From: JBHJGP01 sp050331695
GTDB lineage: Bacteria; Pseudomonadota; Alphaproteobacteria; Geminicoccales; Geminicoccaceae
Length of the DNA stretch: 64,000 nucleotides
Assembly: GCA_050331695.1 (NCBI GenBank)
Contig: JBHJGP010000005.1
Span: 19,816-83,815 of the forward strand
Reading direction: 5' to 3'
Shown: in pieces, positions 34,352 to 42,367 of the stretch
Layout of the letters: every line of letters begins with the position of its first letter
Position numbering within the stretch: position 1 is the stretch's first letter
Program-made: the position numbers and the translations under genes
The notes under the pieces: generated by a model
The model's input: only the letters and a program-made list of their open reading frames with translations
Databases searched by the model: none
Told to the model about the DNA's origin: nothing

Positions 34352-34723
34352 GTGCGCTTCGTCATGGGTCTTGGTTTAGCGATTTCGGGTCTTGTTTTTG
34401 CGATGCCTGCGGAAACGAGGGCGCAGGACTACGACAATCCGCAGAATGGTATCGCGCCGTGCGTCGTTTTGAATGGCTATGAAATGACCAGCCGCGGATC
34501 GGGTGAAGCGGAACGTTATCGGGCTTCGGTCAATCTTGAGAACATCTGCGGCCGGACCGTCGAGCTGGCCGTTTGCTTTCGTTTCGTCGAAGAGGTCGAT
34601 GGCAGTGGCGAGGCCAGCTGCCATGACGATGTGCTCCGCCCTTGGAGCCGCTCAAGCTATGCGTCCTCGGCCGTGCCGGTGAGAATAACCGGCCCCGAAT
34701 ATCAGTGGCGGTACCTCGAATAA
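34352..34723 (+). CDS. Small secreted protein after pufC, unknown function
   Basis: A 123-residue protein with a clear signal peptide (to about residue 25, ending ETRA-QD) and four cysteines in the mature part (APCVV, NICGR, AVCFR, ASCHD) that could form two disulfides. I recognise no domain. The frame is open from GTG 34244, but GTG 34352 places a signal peptide at the N-terminus and has GGGGGAAACGGG just upstream; ATG 34364 is an alternative. It lies between pufC and the superoperon terminator, so it is likely made with the reaction centre and exported to the periplasm. Confidence 0.6.
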   Translation: MRFVMGLGLAISGLVFAMPAETRAQDYDNPQNGIAPCVVLNGYEMTSRGSGEAERYRASVNLENICGRTVELAVCFRFVEEVDGSGEASCHDDVLRPWSRSSYASSAVPVRITGPEYQWRYLE

Positions 34724-34748
34724 GCCAAAGCTAAGGGTCCGATGAAGG

Positions 34749-34779
34749 AAGGGCCGGTGGTCTCGACCACCGGCCCTTT
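34749..34779. terminator. Bidirectional terminator between the two superoperons
   Basis: GGGCCGGTGGT (34751-34761) pairs perfectly with ACCACCGGCCC (34766-34776) around a CTCG tetraloop. It is flanked by AA on the left and TTTAT on the right. It lies between the last plus-strand puf gene and the end of minus-strand hemA, so it can end both transcripts. The T-runs are short. Confidence 0.75.
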
Positions 34780-34809
34780 ATCTTCTCACTTCGTTTGAAA
34801 GTGCCGGGA

Positions 34810-36024
34810 CTAGGCGGCGCGCTTCAGTCCGATGCGGGACCAGATCGCCGACAGGGCGTCGATCAGATGATCGATGTCGGCGTCACTGTGCACCGGCGAG
34901 GGCGTGATCCGGAGCCGTTCGGTGCCGCGCGGCACGGTCGGATAGTTGATCGGCTGAACGTAGATCCCGTACTGGTCCAGGAGCGTGTCGCCGATCGCCT
35001 TGCACTGAACCGGATCCCCGACCATCACCGGCACGATGTGGCTGGGATTGGTGAGATGGGGAACGCCGATCGCATCCAGCCTCCGGCGAACCTTGGCGAC
35101 ACGGTCCTGCTGGAGGGCGCGCTCGCCCTGACTGCGCTTCAGATGGCGAATGCTGGTCATGGCACCGGCCGCGAGCGCCGGCGGCAGAGCGGTCGTGAAA
35201 ATGAAACCCGATGCGAAGCTGCGCACGAAATCACAGAGATTGGCCGACGCGGCGATGTAGCCACCCATGACTCCGAAGGCTTTGCCGAGCGTGCCCTCGA
35301 TAACCGTCAGCCGATGGCTCAGCCCCTCGCGTTCGGCGATGCCGCCGCCGCGAGGGCCGTAGAGCCCCACCGCGTGGACCTCGTCCAGATAGGTCATCGC
35401 GCCATGGGCCTCGGCGACATCGCAGATCTCGGCGATTGGAGCGATGTCGCCGTCCATCGAGTAGACGCTCTCGAAGGCAATCAGTTTCGGCGCGCCCGGA
35501 TCCAAGGTCCGCAGCACCCGCTCGAGATCCTGGGGATCATTGTGTTTGAACAGATATTTGCGGGCGCGGCTGTGGCGGATCCCCTCGATCATCGAAGCAT
35601 GGTTGCTGGCATCCGAGAGCACGATGCAATCCGGAATGCGCGAGGCGAGTGTGCTGAGCGACGCCCAGTTCGACACATAACCTGACGTGAACAAGAGCGC
35701 CGCCTCCTTGCCGTGAAGGTCGGCGAGCTCCTGTTCCAGCAGAACATGATAGTGATTGGTGCCGGAGATGTTGCGCGTGCCGCCGGCACCGGCACCACAG
35801 TGGTCTATCGCCTGGTGCATGGCGGCCAGAACCTCAGGATGCTGGCCCATGCCAAGATAATCGTTCGAGCACCAGACCGTGACTGGGGAGCGGCCATCAC
35901 CGCCATGGTGTACCGCTTTCGGAAATGAGCCGGCATGGCGTTCAAGATCGGCGAAGATCCGATAGCGCCCCTCGTCCCGCAGACCGTCGAGTTGATCTTG
36001 GAAATAGGTCTCGAAGTCCATCAT
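34810..36024 (-). CDS. hemA: 5-aminolevulinate synthase
   Basis: A 404-residue PLP enzyme condensing glycine and succinyl-CoA to ALA, the first tetrapyrrole precursor (Shemin pathway). VWCSNDYLGMGQHP, GAGAGGTRNISGT, DEVHAVGLYG and the PLP lysine in TLGKAFGVMGGY are intact. The frame is open much further upstream, but family proteins start MDFETYF. ATG 36024 is preceded by CGGGAGACG and overlaps the puhE stop (ATGA). Being last in the puh operon links ALA supply to reaction-centre assembly, as in other purple bacteria. Confidence 0.96.
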   Translation of the reverse strand: MMDFETYFQDQLDGLRDEGRYRIFADLERHAGSFPKAVHHGGDGRSPVTVWCSNDYLGMGQHPEVLAAMHQAIDHCGAGAGGTRNISGTNHYHVLLEQELADLHGKEAALLFTSGYVSNWASLSTLASRIPDCIVLSDASNHASMIEGIRHSRARKYLFKHNDPQDLERVLRTLDPGAPKLIAFESVYSMDGDIAPIAEICDVAEAHGAMTYLDEVHAVGLYGPRGGGIAEREGLSHRLTVIEGTLGKAFGVMGGYIAASANLCDFVRSFASGFIFTTALPPALAAGAMTSIRHLKRSQGERALQQDRVAKVRRRLDAIGVPHLTNPSHIVPVMVGDPVQCKAIGDTLLDQYGIYVQPINYPTVPRGTERLRITPSPVHSDADIDHLIDALSAIWSRIGLKRAA

Positions 36025-36911
36025 CGTCTCCCGAGCGGAAGCGACACCCTGGCGGGTGCCGACGGTGGAAGGGTCGCTAAAACGTGGGCGGCGCCGGTTT
36101 TGCGGGTTCGGTGAGGGCTTTTGTCCGTTGGCGAGGACCGCTCTGGACCAGAAACGCCGTTGGTTTTGTGAAACCAGCGCCACAGCGCGCTGTCCTTCAC
36201 GGGCAACACCAGAAACCAGTGTTCCAGCAGAGCCAAAGCCAGCAGTGTGGCGAGAAGCGCGTAGACCGTCTTCTGTTCGACCGTCACCGCCTGAAGGGCT
36301 GCTCCGACCAGCAGGGCCAGGACAAGGGTGCCGATGGTCACCGAGATCGGAAACAGCCAGTTCATCCGCGCCTTCGCCAAGTAGGGCCGCAGAAACGTCA
36401 GATGATCCGGCAACAATTCCTCATGGGGCCGGGGCACGCCCAGAAACAGGTTGAACTTGGCGCTCAGCCGCATCACCCACAACAGCGCGAAGGTCCAAAG
36501 GCCGAGCTGGTTGGCATGGTTCCAGGTGAGCGCGCCGACGAGCAGCAACGTCAAAGCGATCGCCAGCTCATGATAGATGACGGTGCTCGTCGCATCGACG
36601 AAATGAGGCCAACCCCGCCGGCGGGGCGACAGGCTCCGATCGGCGGCTGGACCCGTAACGAGACCGGTCAGAAAACTGATCTCATGCCACGCCCAGACGC
36701 AGATGGCGGCAGTGAACGCCAGATAGACGGCGGCGAGGCCGGTCTGATCACGCGTGGCAACCAGCACCCAGAGGGCCGCGAAAGCGACCAGGCTCGCCCC
36801 CGTCAGGGTCCAGCGATAGCTCTGGCGGGGCAATGCGATCAAACTGAAGATGACGCCGGTGCTGAGCCACCAGAGAAATAGCGCGAACAGGGCTGGATAG
36901 GCGTAGTCCAT
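36021..36911 (-). CDS. puhE: PuhE, photosynthetic complex assembly protein
   Basis: A 296-residue polytopic membrane protein with about seven spans. It belongs to the PuhE family that follows puhABC or acsF and modulates bacteriochlorophyll and complex formation in Rhodobacter. Family features are FALFLWWLSTGVIF at the N-terminus and KFNLFLGVPRPHEELLPDHLTFLRPYL mid-protein. The C-terminal 45 residues are polar, Ser/Pro/Arg-rich and probably variable. ATG start. It lies 13 bases after acsF and is coupled to hemA. Confidence 0.88.
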   Translation of the reverse strand: MDYAYPALFALFLWWLSTGVIFSLIALPRQSYRWTLTGASLVAFAALWVLVATRDQTGLAAVYLAFTAAICVWAWHEISFLTGLVTGPAADRSLSPRRRGWPHFVDATSTVIYHELAIALTLLLVGALTWNHANQLGLWTFALLWVMRLSAKFNLFLGVPRPHEELLPDHLTFLRPYLAKARMNWLFPISVTIGTLVLALLVGAALQAVTVEQKTVYALLATLLALALLEHWFLVLPVKDSALWRWFHKTNGVSGPERSSPTDKSPHRTRKTGAAHVLATLPPSAPARVSLPLGRR

Positions 36912-36924
36912 CCAGGGCGTCTTT

Positions 36925-37992
36925 CTACCAGACCGGTGCCAGGCGGATTTGCTGGGGAAGCTCGTTCTTCTTCACAGGCACCAGGTAGAGCCGCAGAAAC
37001 GCAGCCCCCGCCGCAGCCATCAACCCCGCCTGCTTCAACTTGCCCAAGATGCCGCCATCCGCCTTGGCCCGATTGATCCCCTCATTGATTTTACGAAGCC
37101 GCTCGAGGCCGGCCCGGAACGCCGGATGGTCGAGATTGAGCTCCACCGGGAAAACCTGGTGGGAGATCTCGCTGGTGATCTCGAATACCCGGTAATCATA
37201 CTCCGTCGGGTCCATGCCCAGCGCCTGGTGGAAGGCCGGCCGCGCATGGTCGCGGACATACATGGTCGCGAAGACGGCGAGCAGGAAGAACCGAACCCAG
37301 AGCTTGTTGCGGCCTTCGAGGACTTCCGGATTGGCCCGCATCAACAGGGCGAACGCTTCGCCGTGGCGAAACTCGTCGTTACACCAGAGCTCGAACCACT
37401 TGAAGATCGGATGGAAACGCTGATCCGGGTTCTGCTCCAAATGGCGGAAGATGGTGATGTAGCGGGCATAGCCGATCTTCTCCGACAGATATGTCGCATA
37501 GAAGATGAACTTCGGCCTGAAGAAGGTGTATTTTTTCGTCTTTGTCAGAAAACCCAGATCGACGCCGATGCCGAATTCCTTGAGCGCGTCGTTGATGAAG
37601 CCGGCATGGCGGCTTTCGTCGCGGCTCATGAACTTGAACAGTTCCTTGATGTCCGGGTTGTTGATCCGTTTTCTGATCTCGGCGTAGAGCACGCAGCCCG
37701 AGAACTCCGCCGTCAGCGAACTGACGAGAAAATCGATGAACTCCTTGCGCAGTTCCGGCGGCAGATCGTTCAAATCGATCTTGTCCCAGTCCTCGTTTCG
37801 CTTGAAGTGACCTTTGTTGGGATCGCCGCGCATCTCGTCCAAGAGGGCATCCCACTGGGGACGGATGGCGGACACGTCGAGCCGGTCCATCGCCTCGAAA
37901 TCGGTGGTGTAGAAACGCGGGCTCAGCATGGTGTCCTGCTGGGCAATCTCCGTCGTCTCGTTCGGCGCATTGGTGGGAAGGATCGCGTTCAT
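36925..37992 (-). CDS. acsF: Aerobic Mg-protoporphyrin IX monomethyl ester cyclase
   Basis: A 355-residue soluble di-iron oxidase that forms ring E using oxygen. Iron-ligand motifs are DESRHAGF and NDEFRHGEAFAL with upstream glutamates (SLTAEFSGCVLYAEI). It is the only ring-E cyclase in the window; the radical-SAM enzyme BchE is absent here. ATG start with GGGAGACGGCT upstream. It overlaps the preceding small gene by 4 bases. The position between puhC and puhE is common in Alphaproteobacteria. Confidence 0.95.
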   Translation of the reverse strand: MNAILPTNAPNETTEIAQQDTMLSPRFYTTDFEAMDRLDVSAIRPQWDALLDEMRGDPNKGHFKRNEDWDKIDLNDLPPELRKEFIDFLVSSLTAEFSGCVLYAEIRKRINNPDIKELFKFMSRDESRHAGFINDALKEFGIGVDLGFLTKTKKYTFFRPKFIFYATYLSEKIGYARYITIFRHLEQNPDQRFHPIFKWFELWCNDEFRHGEAFALLMRANPEVLEGRNKLWVRFFLLAVFATMYVRDHARPAFHQALGMDPTEYDYRVFEITSEISHQVFPVELNLDHPAFRAGLERLRKINEGINRAKADGGILGKLKQAGLMAAAGAAFLRLYLVPVKKNELPQQIRLAPVW

Positions 37993-38297
37993 AGCCGTCT
38001 CCCGTTCGAGAAGCTAAATTCCAACAATTCCATGAACTCCAAATCGCCCGTCAGGCGGGTCCAAAACCGTTCGATCGGACTGGCGCGGGTGACGCGAGCA
38101 CGCCGCTCGAACACCCGGCTTTCACCGAACGGCACGTCGACGGGCTCACCCAAAACCTGCACCTCGTCGCCGGGCTCGATTTCGACCCCGTCCTCGAGGC
38201 TGACATGGGCGTTGAGAAAGTCGAAGCTGTTCTCCACCTCGACCCGGCAAGGCACTTCGAAGGTCTTCCGGCTCCAGAGCGCGCCGAGCCCCATCAT
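37989..38297 (-). CDS. 102-residue puh-operon protein, function unknown
   Basis: A soluble 102-residue protein with overlaps of 4 bases on each side (puhC before, acsF after), so it is strongly coupled to the operon. It is beta-rich with many charged residues: VPCRVEVENSFDFLNAHVSLEDGVEIEPGDEVQVLG, then a basic C-terminal part ending in aromatic residues. Genes of this size occur at this position in other photosynthesis clusters, but I know of no assigned activity. A role near the AcsF cyclase or puh assembly is only suggested by position. ATG 38297, with a second ATG directly after it. Confidence 0.7.
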   Translation of the reverse strand: MMGLGALWSRKTFEVPCRVEVENSFDFLNAHVSLEDGVEIEPGDEVQVLGEPVDVPFGESRVFERRARVTRASPIERFWTRLTGDLEFMELLEFSFSNGRRL

Positions 38298-38761
38298 GCG
38301 TCCTCTGCGCCGCCCAGCAGTTGCGCGAAAGCCTCGGCATTGGTGGCGCCGAAACCCTGGAGCGCAATGCGTCGTCCGGTCGCCGGATCTTCCAGGACCA
38401 TGTGGCCGTTCGACCAGCGGCTCAGGCGGAAGGGCGGCTCCATGCCGATCGAGCTCCGCTTGCGCTCACGGGCGAGACCCCGCATCACGCCCCGGACGAA
38501 GCCGCCTTGGCCGGGCGCATAGCGCGCGATCTCGGTGCCTTCGTGAAAGTCGAAGACACCGATGCCACCCTGGGGCAGATCCGCGAAGCGGAGCTCACGC
38601 ACCTGGCTGGGCTCGGCGATGGCAAGTGCCGTCCGATCGTTGCCGAGGCGGTGGGTCGAAGCCAGCGCGAGCGTGAGCGCAATGATCCCGGCGGCCCCAA
38701 GAAGCGCTGCCCGGGGGATCTCGCTCCTGGCCTGTCGATCGGATCGTGTCGGCTCTGCCAT
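38294..38761 (-). CDS. puhC: PuhC, reaction centre assembly protein
   Basis: A 155-residue membrane-anchored protein with one N-terminal span (AALLGAAGIIALTLALAS) and a periplasmic domain. ELRFADLPQGGIGVFDFHEGTEIARYAPGQGGFVRGVMRGLARER is a clear PuhC signature. In Rhodobacter capsulatus PuhC helps organise the RC-LH1 core. The frame is open far upstream, but ATG 38761 (MAEPTRSDR) fits family length and follows puhB by 23 bases. The stop overlaps the next gene. Confidence 0.88.
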   Translation of the reverse strand: MAEPTRSDRQARSEIPRAALLGAAGIIALTLALASTHRLGNDRTALAIAEPSQVRELRFADLPQGGIGVFDFHEGTEIARYAPGQGGFVRGVMRGLARERKRSSIGMEPPFRLSRWSNGHMVLEDPATGRRIALQGFGATNAEAFAQLLGGAEDA

Positions 38762-38784
38762 CGGTCCTCCCCCAATCCCGTCCG

Positions 38785-39438
38785 TCAAGCTGCCTTGGCC
38801 ACCAGGCCCGCCGGTTCGCCCGCGGCCTCCTGCGGCCGATCGCTCAGTTGGATCCGCTTCGGATCGTAGGTCGCGACCGCCCGGCCCAGGATGGCCGCCA
38901 CCTCGGATGCCTCCGGGATCGCGCGCAACATCGGCTGCGGTGTCCGATAGTGCCATGGTCGAACGTGGGGCCAAAGATGAAGATAGGCAATCCGGTCCGG
39001 TCCGGTGGTCGTGACCGGGATGTCGCCGACGTCGTCGCGGCGAACCTTTAACGCCGCACCCGCGATCTGGGCGAAGGGAAGGTTGATGGTCATCGGCAGC
39101 GCCACGCCGAAGCGCATCACGATCCGCCGGTTGGTGATAGTGTAAAGCGTCGAGCGGGCGTTGAGCCAGGCGAGCAGACCCAAGAGCCAGATGCCGCCGA
39201 CGCTGAGCACCGTCGGCCACAGCACGACGTTCGCCGCCCGGGGAATGGAGCCGCCATCGTGGATCACGAGAAACGCATTCCAGGCGATCAGGATCGCGCA
39301 GTAGAGGGCTGCGGCGCGAACGTGAAAGGCGTCGACGGCGAGGGTGGTCCAGGACGGACGGCCTTGCCAGAGGATATTCTCTCCCTCGGGCAAACGTTCC
39401 GGAAGGCCCGGCACCGGTTCGATCTCATGCTCTCTCAT
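38785..39438 (-). CDS. puhB: PuhB, reaction centre assembly factor
   Basis: A 217-residue PH-like membrane protein. EGENILWQGRPSW at the N-terminus, two or three membrane spans (YCAILIAWNAFLVI, VLSVGGIWLLGLLAWLN), then the bPH2-type domain TLYTITNRRIVMRFGVALPMTINLPFAQI. PuhB aids RC assembly and RC-H insertion. I chose ATG 39438 (MREHEIEPVPG), which overlaps the puhA stop by 4 bases (ATGA); the open frame extends upstream into puhA. Confidence 0.92.
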   Translation of the reverse strand: MREHEIEPVPGLPERLPEGENILWQGRPSWTTLAVDAFHVRAAALYCAILIAWNAFLVIHDGGSIPRAANVVLWPTVLSVGGIWLLGLLAWLNARSTLYTITNRRIVMRFGVALPMTINLPFAQIAGAALKVRRDDVGDIPVTTTGPDRIAYLHLWPHVRPWHYRTPQPMLRAIPEASEVAAILGRAVATYDPKRIQLSDRPQEAAGEPAGLVAKAA

Positions 39439-40208
39439 AGGATCGGCTCCGCGCGAGCAGCCGTGGCGTAAAGCCGGCCGCCATTGTAGTAGGCGCAGAT
39501 CTTGTCCTCCTCCAGCAGGGTGATCTGATCCGGGCCAGCGATCGCGGGCACGTCCTTGAACTGCTCCGCCAAGATCGCCGACACCATCACGCCACCGCGG
39601 CCGATCCGACAGAAATTGATGGGCAGCAGCACCTTGCGGCCGCCTTCGACGATCGACAGATCGACCTCCAGATAGCGGAACAATCGCTCCGAGACGTCGA
39701 CCCACAATTCGCTGACGGTTCCGGCGACCTTCCGGTCGGCACCCATGACCTGCTTGCCCCGGGGATCGACGTCGTTCGTGTCGACGCCGAATTCGCCAGC
39801 CACCCGGAGCGGCACGATCCGCGGCGTGTCCTCACTGGTCATGTCCGGACGATCGGCCCGCTCGGCCCAGGCGGCCGGACCGACACCATCGATCATCGGA
39901 TTGCCGGTGGGAACCAGAGGCGCGCCATCCCAAGGCGCGGTGTCCTGAATATTTGACGGCACGGGATCCCGCCGGTCGTTGGGAACGGAGACCGTCTCGC
40001 CGTTTGGCAGGTGATAGTCCTTGGGTTCAGGGATCGCAGGGAAGAACTTGCCCGTCGGTCCATCGTTCTCCTTGCTCTCGAGCGGGTAGCCCTCCCGCTT
40101 GTTCTCCCGCACCAGATAGAAGATCAATCCGGCGAAAAACGCCCAGAACACGTAGAGAACCACTTGGGCTACGTCGATGTGAGAGGTTATGGCGCCGGTT
40201 TCCATCAA
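39435..40208 (-). CDS. puhA: Photosynthetic reaction centre H subunit
   Basis: A 257-residue H subunit with a short periplasmic N-terminus, one span (VVLYVFWAFFAGLIFYLVRENKREGYPLE) and a cytoplasmic PRC-barrel domain (GTVSELWVDVSERLFRYLEVDL, VLLPINFCRI, GPDQITLLEEDKICAYYNGGRLYA). It caps the L-M pair and guides protons to QB. ATG start with GGGAGATCGATTG upstream. It follows lhaA by 24 bases. Confidence 0.97.
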   Translation of the reverse strand: MMETGAITSHIDVAQVVLYVFWAFFAGLIFYLVRENKREGYPLESKENDGPTGKFFPAIPEPKDYHLPNGETVSVPNDRRDPVPSNIQDTAPWDGAPLVPTGNPMIDGVGPAAWAERADRPDMTSEDTPRIVPLRVAGEFGVDTNDVDPRGKQVMGADRKVAGTVSELWVDVSERLFRYLEVDLSIVEGGRKVLLPINFCRIGRGGVMVSAILAEQFKDVPAIAGPDQITLLEEDKICAYYNGGRLYATAARAEPIL

Positions 40209-40232
40209 TCGATCTCCCTCTGGCGATGGGGG

Positions 40233-41669
40233 TCAGGCCGGGAATTCATCGAGGCCGAACCGTTCCGGTTGTGAACTCAGGGCGGGGGCGGAGCGGACCA
40301 GCGGTCCGATGGCGATCAGGGTCGCGAACAAAAGCGCGATCTCGACATGGTAGACGAAGCTGTAGCCGATGGTTGGATCGGAGAGCGCAGGTCCCAGCCG
40401 GCCATCGCTGGCAAGCCCGCCGACGATGTCGCGGAGCGCGCCGCCGGCGGCAATGCCGAGGCCCGCAGCGGTCGCCTGGGCGGCACCCCAGGCACCAAGC
40501 GCGAGACCGCTCTGCGCGCCGCTCTTGGCCAAATCCATGGCGCCGGTGAGCATGGCGACGGCGAACAAGCCGCCGCCGAGGCCGATCAGGAAGGCGCCGA
40601 AACGGAACAGCAGGACCGAGTTCAGGGCGCCCGCGAAGATCACGGCCGAAAACGCAGCGAGGCCGATCAAGACGCCCACGGCCGCCAGACGGTAGGTGTT
40701 GAAGCCTCGGCTCAGCACTCTCGCGGCGCAGGCAAAGCCAAGGAGCGAGCCGCCCGCCAGGAGAGCCGTGAGCACGGTGGTCGCCGCGACCGAAAGGTTC
40801 AAGATCTCGCCGCCATAGGGCTCGAGGAGCATGTCCTGCATGCTGAAAGCGGCCGTGCCGAGCCCGACCGCGACGAGCACACGGGTGGCCTGACCATCGG
40901 TGGCAAAGGCCTGCCACGCTTCGATGAAGGTCGGCTGCGGCCGGTCGTGGCGGGTCTTCGACGGATCCCGCGGCTCCTGCTTCCAGAGCGCCACCACATT
41001 CAGCACCATGGTCAGCAGCGCCGCGCCCTGGATAACCTGGATCAGCTTGATCTGGCCGAAATCGGTCAACAGCCAGCCGAAGGCGAGCGCGCTGACGACC
41101 ATCCCCAACAGCAGCATCACGTAGAGCAGTGCCACCACTCTTGGACGCTGGCGATCGGCGGCGAGATCGGTGGCAAGCGCCAGGCCCGCCGTCTGGGTCG
41201 TGTGCAAACCGGCGCCGACCAGGAGGAAGGCCAGAGCCGCGCTGACATGACCGGCCCAGGCTGGCCCGTGGGTCTGGTCACCGGAGAGCAGGATCAAGGC
41301 GAATGGCATGATCGCCAGCCCGCCGAACTGAAGCAGGGTTCCCATCCAGATGTACGGCACCCGGCGCCAGCCGAGGAACGAACGATGGGTGTCGGAGCGA
41401 AAACCGATCAGCGCGCGGGCGGGCGCGAACAGGAGCGGCAGGGACACCATCGCGGCGACCAGCCAGGCCGGCACCGCGAGCTCGACGATCATCACCCGAT
41501 TGAGCGTGCCGGTGAGCAAGGTCACCGCCATGCCGACCGAGATCTGGAACAAGGACAGGCGCAAAAGACGGCGTAACGGCAGCTCCTCGCTCGCCGCGTC
41601 GGCGAACGGCAGAAACGCGGTGCCGACCCGCATCCAGCTCTCCGCTACCCTGTCCTGCCAGCTTTTCAT
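40233..41669 (-). CDS. lhaA: LhaA, LH1 assembly factor (PucC/MFS family)
   Basis: A 478-residue 12-span MFS-like protein of the PucC family required for normal LH1 assembly. Landmarks are LLTGTLNRVMIVELAVPAWLVA, ALIGFRSDTHRSFLGWRRVPYIW and QDMLLEPYGGEI. The position between bchM and puhA is the classical lhaA locus. The frame is open much further upstream, but ATG 41669 (MKSWQDRVAESW) overlaps the bchM stop (ATGA) and fits family length. A paralogue lies at 53963-55306. Confidence 0.94.
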   Translation of the reverse strand: MKSWQDRVAESWMRVGTAFLPFADAASEELPLRRLLRLSLFQISVGMAVTLLTGTLNRVMIVELAVPAWLVAAMVSLPLLFAPARALIGFRSDTHRSFLGWRRVPYIWMGTLLQFGGLAIMPFALILLSGDQTHGPAWAGHVSAALAFLLVGAGLHTTQTAGLALATDLAADRQRPRVVALLYVMLLLGMVVSALAFGWLLTDFGQIKLIQVIQGAALLTMVLNVVALWKQEPRDPSKTRHDRPQPTFIEAWQAFATDGQATRVLVAVGLGTAAFSMQDMLLEPYGGEILNLSVAATTVLTALLAGGSLLGFACAARVLSRGFNTYRLAAVGVLIGLAAFSAVIFAGALNSVLLFRFGAFLIGLGGGLFAVAMLTGAMDLAKSGAQSGLALGAWGAAQATAAGLGIAAGGALRDIVGGLASDGRLGPALSDPTIGYSFVYHVEIALLFATLIAIGPLVRSAPALSSQPERFGLDEFPA

Positions 41670-42367
41670 CCTCGGATCAGCTCCTGGGCGTGCGACATGT
41701 AAAAGCCGCTCGTGATCCGGTGGTCCCTGCCGAGAGACCAGTCTTCTAACTCGCGAGCCACCGTCAGTTTTCTCTTCAGATGCCGGGTGGCGACAGGCTG
41801 GATGGCGGGGGCCCGGTCCGAGCGCGGGAAAAGACGACCCAGCGCGTGCATCAGCGTCAGCGGGACCGTTCGCGGCGCGCGGGTGAACAGGATCTTCCGG
41901 GTCGCGGCCGGCGCGATCCGATCCAGCGCCGCCACCATGTCGTCGGCGCTGTAGTGGATCAGACTGTCCATGGCGACGACATAGTCGAAACCGCGTCCGC
42001 GCGGATCGAGCATGTCGCCCACCTGAAAGTCGATCGAGCCTTCGCCCAGATCCGTCGGCGCCCGGTCGCGGGCGAGAGCAATCAGATTGGAAGAAAGATC
42101 GATCGCCGTGACATCGGCTCCCCGCTTCGCCGCCTCGCCGGCAAGCGCCCCTGTGCCGCAACCAGCGTCAAGCAAGCGCGCGCCCGACAGGTCGTCCGGG
42201 AGCCAGGATAAAAGCGTTGCCCGCATTCGGTCGCGCCCTGCACGGACCGTAGCCCGAATACGGCTGACCGGCGCGTCTGAGGTCAGTTTCTCCCAGGCGT
42301 GAGCCGCCGTGCGGTCGAAATAGTCCTCCAACTGGCCGCGTCGGATCTGATAGGTGGATGAGGACAT
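41666..42367 (-). CDS. bchM: Mg-protoporphyrin IX methyltransferase
   Basis: A 233-residue SAM methyltransferase that esterifies the C13 propionate. LEDYFDRTAAHAWEKLTSDAPVSRIR is the family N-terminal block. SAM motif I is LLDAGCGTGALA, followed by VTAIDLSSNLIALAR. ATG shares one base with the bchL stop (TGATG), and its own stop overlaps lhaA. All motifs are intact. Confidence 0.96.
   Translation of the reverse strand: MSSSTYQIRRGQLEDYFDRTAAHAWEKLTSDAPVSRIRATVRAGRDRMRATLLSWLPDDLSGARLLDAGCGTGALAGEAAKRGADVTAIDLSSNLIALARDRAPTDLGEGSIDFQVGDMLDPRGRGFDYVVAMDSLIHYSADDMVAALDRIAPAATRKILFTRAPRTVPLTLMHALGRLFPRSDRAPAIQPVATRHLKRKLTVARELEDWSLGRDHRITSGFYMSHAQELIRG

Noticed and set aside
36949..38676. Long plus-strand open frame (575 codons) opposite acsF, the small puh gene and puhC
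   Set aside because: It spans three real minus-strand genes, has no domain, and is a GC artefact.
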